Source: an uncultured Bacteroides sp. (GTDB lineage Bacteria; Bacteroidota; Bacteroidia; Bacteroidales; Bacteroidaceae). From it: a DNA stretch of 15,480 nucleotides. The notes beneath the pieces are model-generated. The model had not been told where the DNA came from. It saw only the letters and a program-made list of their open reading frames with translations, and ran no database searches. The stretch is taken from NCBI RefSeq assembly GCF_949298305.1, contig NZ_CASFWU010000087.1:1-15480 (forward strand), written 5' to 3'. The position numbers and the translations under genes are program-made. Position 1 is the stretch's first letter, and the number at the start of each line of letters is the position of its first letter. Shown here in pieces: positions 1-8,011 of the stretch.

Positions 1-37
1 TTTCCCTGAGTCTCTTTATCGTTGCTATCACTTTGCT

Positions 38-115
38 CTGTCATCCTGAACGCAGTGAAGGATCTGTTATCACATAGCTTCCGAAAGAGATCCTTCACTA
101 CGTTCAGGATGACAG
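38..115. repeat. Long inverted repeat, dispersed REP-like element
   Basis: Two 28-bp arms (38-65 and 88-115) are reverse complements at 27 of 28 positions, around a 22-nt loop. The arm core reads TCATCCTGAACG followed by AGTGAAGGATCT. The single mismatch would be a G.U pair in minus-strand RNA. Motifs of this type occur in many copies between genes in Bacteroidetes genomes (recalled, not searched). It lies downstream of the minus-strand helicase and could act as a 3' transcript end or stabiliser, although no U-tract follows on either strand, so a simple intrinsic terminator is unlikely. No gene is visible in 1-220; the remainder is AT-rich. Confidence 0.8.
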
Positions 116-220
116 AATGATATCTATATTATTCTCTAAGACGGAAATGGCACTTTTTAAAGTGGACTCAGTACTTTATTACTTCAGAAACTTTAGAAAA
201 TTAAGTAAACCATAACAAAT

Positions 221-400
221 TCAGGCGTTTCTCTGACAGTAGTCATGCACCAGGGCCAACAGTTCTTCGCCATATTTCTCGACCCCTTTCTTGCCCAAAT
301 ATGGAATGGTGAGAAGCAGGTCGGACGAATCGGGCAGCAGGTTGGTGATTCCCAGTAAGGCTTTCTGCTGAAGGACGGTGTAGGCAGGCAGTCCCAGTTC
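221..400 (-). pseudogene. Displaced HRDC C-terminal part of the helicase
   Basis: In a different minus frame from the helicase, this segment encodes ELGLPAYTVLQQKALLGITN and onward to CQRNA and a TGA at 221-223. It is the body of an HRDC domain (LPxYxVLQQKALLGI, then IPYLGKKGVEKYGEELL). The upstream frame supplies the domain opening ILHPELFE. HRDC domains such as RecQ's usually have about 11-12 residues between the LFE-like and the G-P-Y motifs; here only four nucleotides remain between the GAG and GAA codons. This points to loss of roughly 30 nt in a non-multiple of three near 400-405. It could be a true deletion or an assembly error. Confidence 0.7.
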
Positions 401-2366
401 GGATCTCGAACAATTCGGGATGCAGAATGTCCTGCGGGACTTCGGCCTTCTTTTCTTTGGCAACTTTCTTCCGCCCGGTCTTGGGCTGTTCGGACAGTTC
501 AATGGTAAGAAGGTTCTTGCGGGCCAGGTAGTCGGCCACGATGAAAGCATGTTCCTCCGCCCATGCCAGCAGCCCGTCTTTCATCCGAAGTTCCATCAGC
601 AAATCGGTTGTGGCCGCTTCCGCCCGTTTCTTGATGACCTTGTTGTCGGTGGTCAGCGGATGGTCTTCAATCAAAGTCAGCAATACGGAGACCGGTTTGC
701 GCAGATAGACGGCTGCCGCATGGAAACGTTGCTGCAAATAGTCGTCGCGGGTATAGTCGGCGCTGGCGGCAACCAGCCGACGACATTGCTCCACAAACTT
801 GCGGCCCACCTCGTCCAACTCCTTGACCGGACCGCCGGCCTGAGCCTTCAACACGCCCAGCCACTGAGGATAGAGGCGGTACAGATGTTCGTCCACCAGA
901 CGGAGATAGACCTGGAAGAGACGCGACAGGCGGGTGAAGCCGAAAAGTCCGGCCACCTGGTCCTCAAAGTAAGCACGCCGGAGGGCGGAGATGCGGGAGG
1001 CGTCGGGAATCTGGTCGGGGATGTGACGGACGAACTCGGTCACCACCGCATCGGAAATGACCGACGAAGCCCCGACTGGAGCACTCAGCACCAATCCCTC
1101 CAGACTGCGGCAACGGCTGAGAGCCACGTAGGCCTGGCCGGGAGCAAAAGCCTGGCGGACATCGATGATGGCCTTGTCGAACGTCAGACCCTGGCTCTTG
1201 TGGATGGTGATGGCCCATGCCAGCCGGAGGGGATATTGCCTGAAAGTGCCCAGAACGGTCTCGGTGATTTCCTTCGTATCCGGGTCGAGCGAGTACTTGC
1301 AGTTGGCCCACTCCTCCCGCTCCAGGGCAACCGTCTGTCCTGTTTCGGCCTCCACCTCCACCACTCCGCCGGCCCGGAAGGCGGCCACCCGTCCCAACAT
1401 GCCGTTGTAGTAGCGGTGCTGGCCGGAAATGTCATTCTTGACAAACATGACCTGCGCACCCGCCTTCAATTCCAGTTCTTCCTCGGTAGGATACATGTAA
1501 ACGGGAAAGTCGCCCTCCATCTCGGCACGGAACACATGGCTTTCGCCGGGCAGTTGAGCCAGGCGGGCCGTGTTCAGGTCATTGGCTTTCTGATTATGAG
1601 TGGTGAGATGGATATATCCGCGGGGCTGGCCGGATGCCAGTTCCGGCAGGTAACGACGGTTGAGGCGCTCCAGCACCGATGCGTCCACCCGATTGTCGCG
1701 GATGCTGTTCAAGAGGTCCAGAAACTCCGCATTGCTCTGCCGATAGACCTTGAGCAGCTCCACCGTCACATAACCGGCAAGGGCAAGCGCGCGGCTGCCG
1801 AAGAAATAGAAGTGGTCGTAATAGGGCGACAGCAACTGCTGGTCCTGCTCCTTGACCACCGGCGAAAGCTGCTGCAAATCACCAATCATCAGCAACTGCA
1901 CACCGCCGAAAGGCTTGTTATGGTCGCGGTAGCGGCGCAGCACATCGTCCACGGCATCGAGCAGGTCGGCACGTACCATACTGATTTCGTCAATCACCAG
2001 CAGGTCGATGCTGCGTATCAGGCTGACCTTCTCCTTGCCGAACCGATACTGATACCTGGCATCCCCGCCAAAGTGTGACTCGGGCACGAAGGGGGCAAAA
2101 GGCAACTGGAAGAAGGAGTGGATGGTGACACCGCCGGCGTTCATGGCCGCCACACCCGTCGGGGCCAGTACAACCATGCGCTTGGTGGAACGTTCGCGAA
2201 GGCTGCGCAGGAAAGTGGTCTTTCCGCTCCCGGCCTTGCCGGTCAGAAAGACATTGACGCCGGTATATTCCACCAGTTGCCAGGCCAATTCCAGTTCCGG
2301 ATTCGATTCAATCTGCGCAGTTTCTGTCTGCGTGCCTCTCCCTGTATCCCATTTGTCTGTTCTCAT
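243..2366 (-). CDS. PIF1-like superfamily 1 DNA helicase, C-terminus frameshifted
   Basis: ATP-dependent DNA helicase of the PIF1/RecD-like group. Motifs from the ATG at 2366: Walker A GKAGSGKT (residues about 43-50), Walker B VIDEISM (124-130), motif III GDLQQLSPV (162-170), motif V ITIHKSQGLTFD (386-397) and motif VI AYVALSRCR (412-420). The C-terminal third resembles the helix-turn-helix plus HRDC extension of Bacteroidetes homologues. The frame stays open upstream to 2726, but that part overlaps the AraC gene antiphase-like and has no helicase character, so I choose the ATG at 2366, just after a TAnnTTTG promoter. After the residues ILHPELFE (around 405) the frame leaves the HRDC domain and runs through unrelated residues to a stop at 243; the true continuation is in another frame ending at 221. 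The helicase core is intact, so partial function is possible. Confidence 0.85.
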   Translation of the reverse strand: MRTDKWDTGRGTQTETAQIESNPELELAWQLVEYTGVNVFLTGKAGSGKTTFLRSLRERSTKRMVVLAPTGVAAMNAGGVTIHSFFQLPFAPFVPESHFGGDARYQYRFGKEKVSLIRSIDLLVIDEISMVRADLLDAVDDVLRRYRDHNKPFGGVQLLMIGDLQQLSPVVKEQDQQLLSPYYDHFYFFGSRALALAGYVTVELLKVYRQSNAEFLDLLNSIRDNRVDASVLERLNRRYLPELASGQPRGYIHLTTHNQKANDLNTARLAQLPGESHVFRAEMEGDFPVYMYPTEEELELKAGAQVMFVKNDISGQHRYYNGMLGRVAAFRAGGVVEVEAETGQTVALEREEWANCKYSLDPDTKEITETVLGTFRQYPLRLAWAITIHKSQGLTFDKAIIDVRQAFAPGQAYVALSRCRSLEGLVLSAPVGASSVISDAVVTEFVRHIPDQIPDASRISALRRAYFEDQVAGLFGFTRLSRLFQVYLRLVDEHLYRLYPQWLGVLKAQAGGPVKELDEVGRKFVEQCRRLVAASADYTRDDYLQQRFHAAAVYLRKPVSVLLTLIEDHPLTTDNKVIKKRAEAATTDLLMELRMKDGLLAWAEEHAFIVADYLARKNLLTIELSEQPKTGRKKVAKEKKAEVPQDILHPELFEIRTGTACLHRPSAESLTGNHQPAARFVRPASHHSIFGQERGREIWRRTVGPGA

Positions 2367-2451
2367 AAAATAGCTTTCGTTTTTACTCCTTGACTTCTTG
2401 GAAGATAGAACACCGATTTTTTCTATTCCTACCCGAGTCGCTTTCTGCTCA

Positions 2452-2459
2452 CAAATGTA
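2452..2459 (-). promoter_or_regulatory. Candidate -7 promoter element for the helicase
   Basis: Read on the minus strand this is TACATTTG, a full match to the Bacteroidetes -7 consensus TAnnTTTG. It lies about 85 nt before the chosen helicase ATG at 2366. The -33 position has only a weak TCTT/CTTT-like match at about 20 bp spacing, so the promoter is inferred from the -7 box alone. It supports independent transcription of the helicase within the gap after the AraC gene, though read-through from that gene is also possible. Confidence 0.45.
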
Positions 2460-2511
2460 CGAAAAAAACAGATGAGTAAAAGAGCCTTTTCTATTTTCCA
2501 CCCCATTCCAT

Positions 2512-3450
2512 TTATAAGTCCTCTTCGGGCTCTTCCTTTTCCAGTCTGCGACGGAAAAGAACCGGAGAAACCCCGCAGCAACGTTTGAAGGACTTACCGA
2601 AAGAGGACTGGTCGCTGAAGCACAAGAGGTCGGACACGTTCTGCACGCTGTATTCGGGATTGCGCAAGGCGACCTGAGCTTCGGCCAACAACAAATCATC
2701 AATGATGTTTCGTGCCGTTTTCTCATAGCGCCTTTTCAGGGAGGCGTTCAACGCATTGGAGGAGACTCCCAACTGTTTACAGTACCACCCCACTTCGTGG
2801 TGTTCGCGGCAGTAGGTGTGGGCCAGATAAAGGAAACCGGAAACAATCTCTCCCCAATGGTAAGACATCTGCTCCATGTCCGACGAATTTTCCTGGCGGA
2901 AAATCATGTTCCACAATTCACACTGACAGGCGCGCAGAACGCTCTTCACCTGTTCGCGCCGGAAGATTCCATTCTCTCCTCCTGTGCCCATCAGGCCGAA
3001 CAAGACGGCTGAAAGCTTCTGCATCCCGGCCATCTCGTCCTTATTCAACACCACAAAAGGACTTTTGGAAAAGGCCATCATTTTCTCTGAAATCTTGGAG
3101 CGCAAGTCGCCAATCACCTCCCAAAAGAAGATTCTTTTCACCACGAGCAGATAGCTTTCCAGATTTCCTTCCGCCACCACGTTTCCCCATTGATTGGAAG
3201 GCATAAAATCAATATAGGCTGGGGCAAAAAAGCCCAGACGGTCACCGTTGAGTGTCAGGTGCAGTTCCCCTCCGGTAACCAGCATGCTGACGTGATGGTC
3301 TTTATCAGGAACCTTTTGTCCCAGAGTCAGACATGACCCCGACAGCTTCACCATCATCACTTCGTCTTCACAAAAGGCCCATTCTATTTTTCCATTCCTT
3401 ACCGTTTCCGCCCCTAACCAGTCGAGAGCATAGTCCTTCAAACTTGCCAT
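2512..3450 (-). CDS. AraC-family transcriptional regulator
   Basis: A 312-residue DNA-binding regulator. The C-terminal ~90 residues form the two helix-turn-helix AraC/XylS domain: GWYCKQLGVSSNALNASLKR as the first unit, then VQNVSDLLCFSDQSSFGKSF and KRCCGVSPVLFRRR, the classic second-unit signature (FxDQSSFGKxFKxxxGxSPxxFR). The N-terminal ~200 residues look like a cupin-type sensory region (MLVTGGELHLTLNGDR) but no ligand can be named. It is transcribed away from the efflux operon that starts 249 bp to the right, an arrangement typical of local regulators, so I infer that it controls that pump. The gap holds a direct repeat that could be its operator. The stop (TAA, 2512-2514) and the ATG at 3450 are clear; the reading frame is intact. 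Confidence 0.93.
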   Translation of the reverse strand: MASLKDYALDWLGAETVRNGKIEWAFCEDEVMMVKLSGSCLTLGQKVPDKDHHVSMLVTGGELHLTLNGDRLGFFAPAYIDFMPSNQWGNVVAEGNLESYLLVVKRIFFWEVIGDLRSKISEKMMAFSKSPFVVLNKDEMAGMQKLSAVLFGLMGTGGENGIFRREQVKSVLRACQCELWNMIFRQENSSDMEQMSYHWGEIVSGFLYLAHTYCREHHEVGWYCKQLGVSSNALNASLKRRYEKTARNIIDDLLLAEAQVALRNPEYSVQNVSDLLCFSDQSSFGKSFKRCCGVSPVLFRRRLEKEEPEEDL

Positions 3451-3612
3451 ATTCTGTTCTATTATTTGATGAGAAACACCTACTTTTCTCTCTCTTCTAA
3501 CGCCTTCTTCAAGAATTCCTGCCTTTTGCCGATAAAATTAGAAGAAAACCATGACCTCCCGAAGCGTTTTTTTACTTATTAAAAATTATAAAGCAAAAAA
3601 GTAATAACATGC

Positions 3613-3646
3613 GAATCCGAACCAATTTGAAGTGAAACGAAACCAA
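3613..3646 (+). promoter_or_regulatory. Candidate AraC-type operator: direct repeat, 21-bp spacing
   Basis: GAATCCGAACCAA (3613-3625) and GAAACGAAACCAA (3634-3646) match at 10 of 13 positions in the same orientation, with starts exactly 21 bp apart, or two helical turns. AraC-family dimers typically bind two directly repeated half-sites at about this spacing, the proximal one abutting or overlapping the -35 region. Here the proximal copy ends 21 bp before the -7 box at 3668-3675, covering the place where a -33 element should lie, and no good -33 match is present. That fits an activator-dependent promoter. This is an inference from pattern and position. Confidence 0.45.
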
Positions 3647-3667
3647 AAGAAGCCCCGGCATTGCCGA

Positions 3668-3675
3668 TAACTTTG
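3668..3675 (+). promoter_or_regulatory. Efflux operon -7 promoter element
   Basis: TAACTTTG matches the Bacteroidetes -7 consensus TAnnTTTG. Transcription would begin around 3682, giving a short leader of about 18 nt before the adaptor ATG at 3700. A recognisable TTTG at -33 is missing at the usual 19-21 bp spacing, so the promoter may depend on the divergent AraC-like regulator. Confidence 0.6.
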
Positions 3676-3699
3676 CGACCAAAAATATTTAAGTTAAGA

Positions 3700-4824
3700 A
3701 TGAAAAGAATGTTTGTACAGGCAAGCGTATGGAGCCTATGCCTCCTGCTTGCCACCGCTTGCAAGAATGCTCCGCAGAACACAAACGGAGGGAGCTACAA
3801 GACAATGGAAGTGACACGCGGAACACGCACCCTGAGCCAAACCTATACAGCCGTCGTCAACGGGCGGCAGAGTGTGGAGATACGACCGCAGGTGAGCGGC
3901 ACCATCACTCAGGTATGTATCGGCGAAGGTGCCCAGGTGAAGAAAGGGCAGACGCTGGTCGTCATAGACCAGGTGCCCTACAAAGCCGCACTGGAAACGG
4001 CCGTCGCCAACGTACGTAATGCCGAAGCGTCCGTCGCCACGGCCCATCTGACTGCCGAAAGCAAGGAACAACTGTTCAACGAACACGTTGTGTCCGCCTT
4101 CGACCTGCAAACCGCCCGCAACAACCTGCTCCAGGCCGAAGCCGCCCTGGCACAGGCCAAAGCCGAGGAGGTGAACGCCCGCAACAACTTGTCGTACACC
4201 GAGGTGAAGAGTCCTGTAGACGGCGTGTCGGGCATGTTGCCCTACCGTGTCGGCGCACTGGTCGATGCCTCCATCTCCACGCCGCTCACCACCGTGTCCG
4301 ACGACGAGGAGATGTACGTCTACTTTTCCATGACCGAAAGCCAGGTGCTGTCGCTGGTACGCCAATACAAGACACTGGACGAAGCCCTGAAGCAGATGCC
4401 TGAAGTGGAACTGAAGTTGAGCGACGGCCTGATGTATGCCCACAAGGGACGCATTGACGCCATCAGCGGAACCATCGACACCGGCACGGGAGCCGTCAGC
4501 CTGAGGGCCACCTTCCCCAATCCCGAACGTATGCTCCGCAACGGAGGAAGCGGCACGGTGGTCTTTCCTTATATAAAGGAGGACGTGCTCATCGTACCGC
4601 AGGAAGCCACCTACGAAATACAGGACAAGATATTTGTATATAAGGTTGTGGACGGCAAGGCCACTTCCACCCAAGTGACGGTATTCCCCGTGAACGACGG
4701 AAAGGAGTACATCGTGGAAGAAGGCCTGAAAGAAGGCGACACCATCATTGCCGAAGGCGCCGGACTGGTACAGGAAGGAACCGCAGTAAGTACACCGGCA
4801 CCCGACATCACACCGGCCAACTAA
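3700..4824 (+). CDS. RND efflux periplasmic adaptor (membrane fusion) lipoprotein
   Basis: The membrane-fusion subunit that links the inner-membrane RND pump to the outer-membrane channel. From the ATG at 3700 the product is 374 residues. It opens with a lipoprotein signal peptide ending LLATAC, with the lipidated Cys at 21. Next come a lipoyl-like segment (VEIRPQVSGTITQVCIGEGA then VKKGQTLVVID), an Ala/Glu-rich alpha-helical hairpin at about 90-165, the second lipoyl half (VKSPVDGVSG) and beta-barrel and membrane-proximal domains. The length and order are those of the AcrA/MexA (HlyD) family. An in-frame TTG at 3661 would add 13 residues ahead of the signal peptide and lies upstream of the inferred transcription start, so it is rejected. 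First gene of a three-gene operon, 21 nt before the pump gene. Confidence 0.94.
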   Translation: MKRMFVQASVWSLCLLLATACKNAPQNTNGGSYKTMEVTRGTRTLSQTYTAVVNGRQSVEIRPQVSGTITQVCIGEGAQVKKGQTLVVIDQVPYKAALETAVANVRNAEASVATAHLTAESKEQLFNEHVVSAFDLQTARNNLLQAEAALAQAKAEEVNARNNLSYTEVKSPVDGVSGMLPYRVGALVDASISTPLTTVSDDEEMYVYFSMTESQVLSLVRQYKTLDEALKQMPEVELKLSDGLMYAHKGRIDAISGTIDTGTGAVSLRATFPNPERMLRNGGSGTVVFPYIKEDVLIVPQEATYEIQDKIFVYKVVDGKATSTQVTVFPVNDGKEYIVEEGLKEGDTIIAEGAGLVQEGTAVSTPAPDITPAN

Positions 4825-4830
4825 ACCAGA

Positions 4831-4837
4831 GAGGAGG
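4831..4837 (+). promoter_or_regulatory. Strong Shine-Dalgarno site before the RND pump gene
   Basis: GAGGAGG sits 8 nt before the ATG at 4846. Bacteroidetes genes seldom use a strong Shine-Dalgarno sequence, so this one is notable, and it fixes the start at 4846 rather than the ATG at 4841. The latter reads ATG-TTA-TGA, a two-codon ORF whose stop overlaps the true start codon. Confidence 0.6.
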
Positions 4838-4845
4838 ATTATGTT

Positions 4846-7800
4846 ATGAAACTCAGAACATTCATCGACCGCCCCATCCTGGCGTGCGTCATCTCGGTGC
4901 TGATACTGATGCTGGGACTCATCAGCCTGTTCAATCTGCCCATGGAACAATATCCCGACATCGCGCCGCCCACCGTCATGGTGTCCACCAGCTACACGGG
5001 TGCCAATGCCGAAACCGTACAGAAGAGCGTCATCGTCCCACTGGAGGAAGCCATCAACGGCGTGGAGAACATGACCTACATGACCTCTACCGCCACCAAC
5101 AACGGTTCGGGCAGCATCACGGTATACTTCAAGCAGGGCACCGACCCCGACATGGCCACCATCAACACCAAGAACCGTGTGTCCGAAGCCGAAGGCCTGC
5201 TGCCTGCCGAGGTCACTAAAATCGGTGTCACGGTGGAGAAAAGGCAGAACAGCATGCTGAAAATCCTGGCCCTCTACAGCCCCGACGACAGCTACGACCA
5301 GACCTTCATCAACAACTATTTCAAAATCAACATTGAGCCGCGCCTGTCGCGTATCACCGGTGTGGGCAACGTCAACGTGATGGGTGGCGACTATGCCATG
5401 CGCATCTGGCTCAATCCGCAAATCATGGCCCAGTATTCGTTGGTGCCCAACGACGTCATCAGCGCCCTGGGCGACCAGAACGTGGAAGCCTCTACCGGAA
5501 CCTTGGGTGAAGATTCGGAGAATACCTACCAATATACGCTGAAATACCGCGGCCGCTACGAGACGTCTGAGGAGTTCGGCAACATCGTCATCAAGTCGCT
5601 TGCCAACGGCGAAGTGCTCCGCCTGAAGGACATTGCCCGGGTGGAGCTGGGAGCACAGACCTATTCCTATAACAGTGAGATAAACGGCCATCCGGGTGCT
5701 ACCTGCATGGTTTCACAAACCGCAGGCTCCAACGCCAATGAAATCATCACAGAGATAGACAAGCTGACCGCCGAAATCTCCAAAGACCTGCCCAAGGGAC
5801 TGGTACTGACAGACCTGATGAGTACCAAGGACTTCCTGGACGCCTCCATCCACGAGGTGGTGAAGACACTGATTGAGGCCATCATCCTCGTTATCCTCGT
5901 TGTTTACGTATTCTTGCAGAGCGTACGCTCCACCATCATCCCCGCGGTGTCCATCATCGTGTCGCTGGTGGGTACATTCGCCTTCCTCTACATAGCGGGC
6001 TTCAGCCTCAACCTGCTGACGCTGTTCGCCCTTGTGCTGGTCATCGGTACGGTGGTGGACGATGCCATTGTGGTGGTCGAGGCGGTGCAGGCCAAGTTCG
6101 ACGAAGGGGTCCGCTCGCCCTATAAAGCCACAACCGGAGCCATGGACGGCATCGCCGCCGCCATCGTCACCACGTCGCTGGTGTTCATGGCTGTGTTCAT
6201 CCCTTCCTCGTTCATGGGCGGCACGAGCGGCATCTTCTATATGCAGTTCGGTCTGACCATGGCTGTGGCCGTAGGCATCTCGGCCATCAATGCCCTGACC
6301 CTGAGTCCTGCCCTGTGCGCGCTCATCATGACACCCCACATCGACGCAGCCACCGGTCAGAAGCTGAGCTTTTCGTCCCGCTTTCACAAGGCTTTCGAAG
6401 CCTCGTTCAACCGCCTTGTCCTTCGCTATAAAGGCGGAGTGAAGTGGTTCTTCCGCCGCAAATGGGTGGTTGGTACGGCTCTGGTAGCCAGCATCGCCCT
6501 GCTTGTGGTGCTGATGAGGACCACCAAGACCGGTCTGGTGCCCGACGAGGACATGGGCTCCATCTTCATGAACGTCACCACCCCTCCGGGCAGCAGCCTG
6601 TCGCAGACGGTCAAGGCCATGGCCGAGGTGGAGAAGTGCATCAAGGATATCCCGCAGATAGCCGGCTACTCCAACGTCAGCGGCTACAGCATGATGGGCG
6701 GACAAGCTCCTTCGGGCGGCATGCTCATCATCAGGCTGAAACCGTGGGACGAACGTACAGGAAACGAAGACCACATCAACGCCGTCATCAACGAGATATA
6801 CCGCCGCACGGCCAACATCAAGTCGGCCAAGCTCTTCGTCTTTGCCCAGCCCACCATCATGGGCTACGGCATGGGCAGCGGCTTCGAGCTATACGTACAG
6901 GACCGTGCGGGAGGCGACATCAACACGTTGCAGAAATACACCACGGACTTCATCGCCGCCCTGAACCGGCGGCCCGAAATACAGATGGCCTATATCTCGT
7001 TCGACACGAAGTTCCCGCAATACACCGTCGAAGTGGACGCCGCCCGCTGCCAGCGTGCAGGCGTGACGACCACCGACGTGCTCAACGTCCTCTCGGGCTT
7101 CATCGGCGGTAACTATTCGTCCAACTTCAACCGCTTCTCCAAGCTCTACCGCGTCATGGTGCAGGCCGACCAGACCTATCGCCTGGACAAGGACGCGCTG
7201 AACAACATGTTCGTGCGCACCTCGTCGGGCGAGATGGCACCCATCGGCCAGTTCGTCACCCTGACCAAGGTGTATGGCACCGAGACGCTCACCCGCTTCA
7301 ACCTCTACAGCTCCATCCAGGTGAACGGACTTCCGGCCGACGGATACAGCACGGGCGAAGCCATTGCGGCCATTGCCGAAGTGGCCAAACAGACACTGCC
7401 CGTGGGCTACGGCTACGAATTCGGCGGCATCACGCGTGAAGAGGCCGGAAGCTCCAGCAACACGGTCATCATCTTCGCCATCTGCATCGTCTTTGTCTAC
7501 CTCATCCTCTGCGCCCTCTATGAAAGTCTCTTCGTGCCGCTGGCCGTCATGCTCAGTGTGCCGTTCGGACTGATGGGCAGCTTCCTCTTTGCCAAGATGT
7601 GGGGACTGGAGAACAACATCTACATGCAGACGGGTCTCATCATGCTGATTGGTCTGTTGGCCAAGACAGCCATCCTGCTGACGGAGTACGCCTCGGCCCG
7701 TCGCCGTCAGGGCATGAGCATTGCCCAGGCAGCCGTTTCGGCGGCCGGCGTCCGCCTGCGCCCCATCCTGATGACCGCCCTCACGATGATTATCGGCCTG

Positions 7801-7980
7801 TTCCCGCTGGTCGTTGCCTCGGGTGCCGGAGCAAACGGAAACATCTCGTTGGGTGTAGGTACGGTAGGCGGTATGCTGATAGGCACCCTGGCCCTGCTTT
7901 TCGTGGTGCCCACACTGTTCATCGTCTTCCAGACATTGCAGGAGCGGCTGATGCCTGCCCGCAAACACGAGGAGGATTGA
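4846..7980 (+). CDS. RND multidrug efflux pump, inner-membrane permease (AcrB/HAE1 family)
   Basis: Proton-driven exporter of the hydrophobe/amphiphile efflux type, acting as a trimer in the inner membrane. The length of 1044 residues is close to AcrB. It begins MKLRTFIDRPI, the usual cytoplasmic start before TM1, with the conserved MEQYPDIAPP just after TM1. Proton-relay residues are present: adjacent Asp405-Asp406 in GTVVDDAIVVVE, Lys940 in GLLAKTAILL and an Arg at about 972 in LRPILMTALT. Two large periplasmic loops follow TM1 and TM7. The second half repeats the first (FVYLILCALYESLFVPLAVM, TM8-9). It lies between its adaptor (21-nt gap) and outer-membrane channel (31-nt gap), forming a complete tripartite pump. 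Substrates cannot be predicted; B. fragilis BmeB pumps are relatives. The frame is intact. Confidence 0.97.
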   Translation: MKLRTFIDRPILACVISVLILMLGLISLFNLPMEQYPDIAPPTVMVSTSYTGANAETVQKSVIVPLEEAINGVENMTYMTSTATNNGSGSITVYFKQGTDPDMATINTKNRVSEAEGLLPAEVTKIGVTVEKRQNSMLKILALYSPDDSYDQTFINNYFKINIEPRLSRITGVGNVNVMGGDYAMRIWLNPQIMAQYSLVPNDVISALGDQNVEASTGTLGEDSENTYQYTLKYRGRYETSEEFGNIVIKSLANGEVLRLKDIARVELGAQTYSYNSEINGHPGATCMVSQTAGSNANEIITEIDKLTAEISKDLPKGLVLTDLMSTKDFLDASIHEVVKTLIEAIILVILVVYVFLQSVRSTIIPAVSIIVSLVGTFAFLYIAGFSLNLLTLFALVLVIGTVVDDAIVVVEAVQAKFDEGVRSPYKATTGAMDGIAAAIVTTSLVFMAVFIPSSFMGGTSGIFYMQFGLTMAVAVGISAINALTLSPALCALIMTPHIDAATGQKLSFSSRFHKAFEASFNRLVLRYKGGVKWFFRRKWVVGTALVASIALLVVLMRTTKTGLVPDEDMGSIFMNVTTPPGSSLSQTVKAMAEVEKCIKDIPQIAGYSNVSGYSMMGGQAPSGGMLIIRLKPWDERTGNEDHINAVINEIYRRTANIKSAKLFVFAQPTIMGYGMGSGFELYVQDRAGGDINTLQKYTTDFIAALNRRPEIQMAYISFDTKFPQYTVEVDAARCQRAGVTTTDVLNVLSGFIGGNYSSNFNRFSKLYRVMVQADQTYRLDKDALNNMFVRTSSGEMAPIGQFVTLTKVYGTETLTRFNLYSSIQVNGLPADGYSTGEAIAAIAEVAKQTLPVGYGYEFGGITREEAGSSSNTVIIFAICIVFVYLILCALYESLFVPLAVMLSVPFGLMGSFLFAKMWGLENNIYMQTGLIMLIGLLAKTAILLTEYASARRRQGMSIAQAAVSAAGVRLRPILMTALTMIIGLFPLVVASGAGANGNISLGVGTVGGMLIGTLALLFVVPTLFIVFQTLQERLMPARKHEED

Positions 7981-8011
7981 CATTAACAAAACCCTAACAG
8001 AAAGTAGAATT

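Noticed and set aside
420..2078. 552-residue open frame on the plus strand
   Set aside because: It lies entirely antisense to the helicase, whose motifs are unmistakable; the plus translation has no recognisable domain.
2367..2726. N-terminal extension of the helicase frame
   Set aside because: It overlaps the 3' end of the AraC gene, shows no helicase similarity and lies upstream of a good promoter element; the ATG at 2366 is preferred.
4841..4849. Two-codon ORF ATG-TTA-TGA before the pump start
   Set aside because: Its ATG is only 3 nt from the Shine-Dalgarno site, too close for efficient use; the ATG at 4846 has normal spacing. Translational coupling is possible but unsupported.
3736..5691. 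651-residue minus-strand open frame, His/Gly/Val-rich
   Set aside because: Antisense to the adaptor and RND pump genes; its odd composition is what codon-biased GC-rich genes produce when read on the opposite strand.
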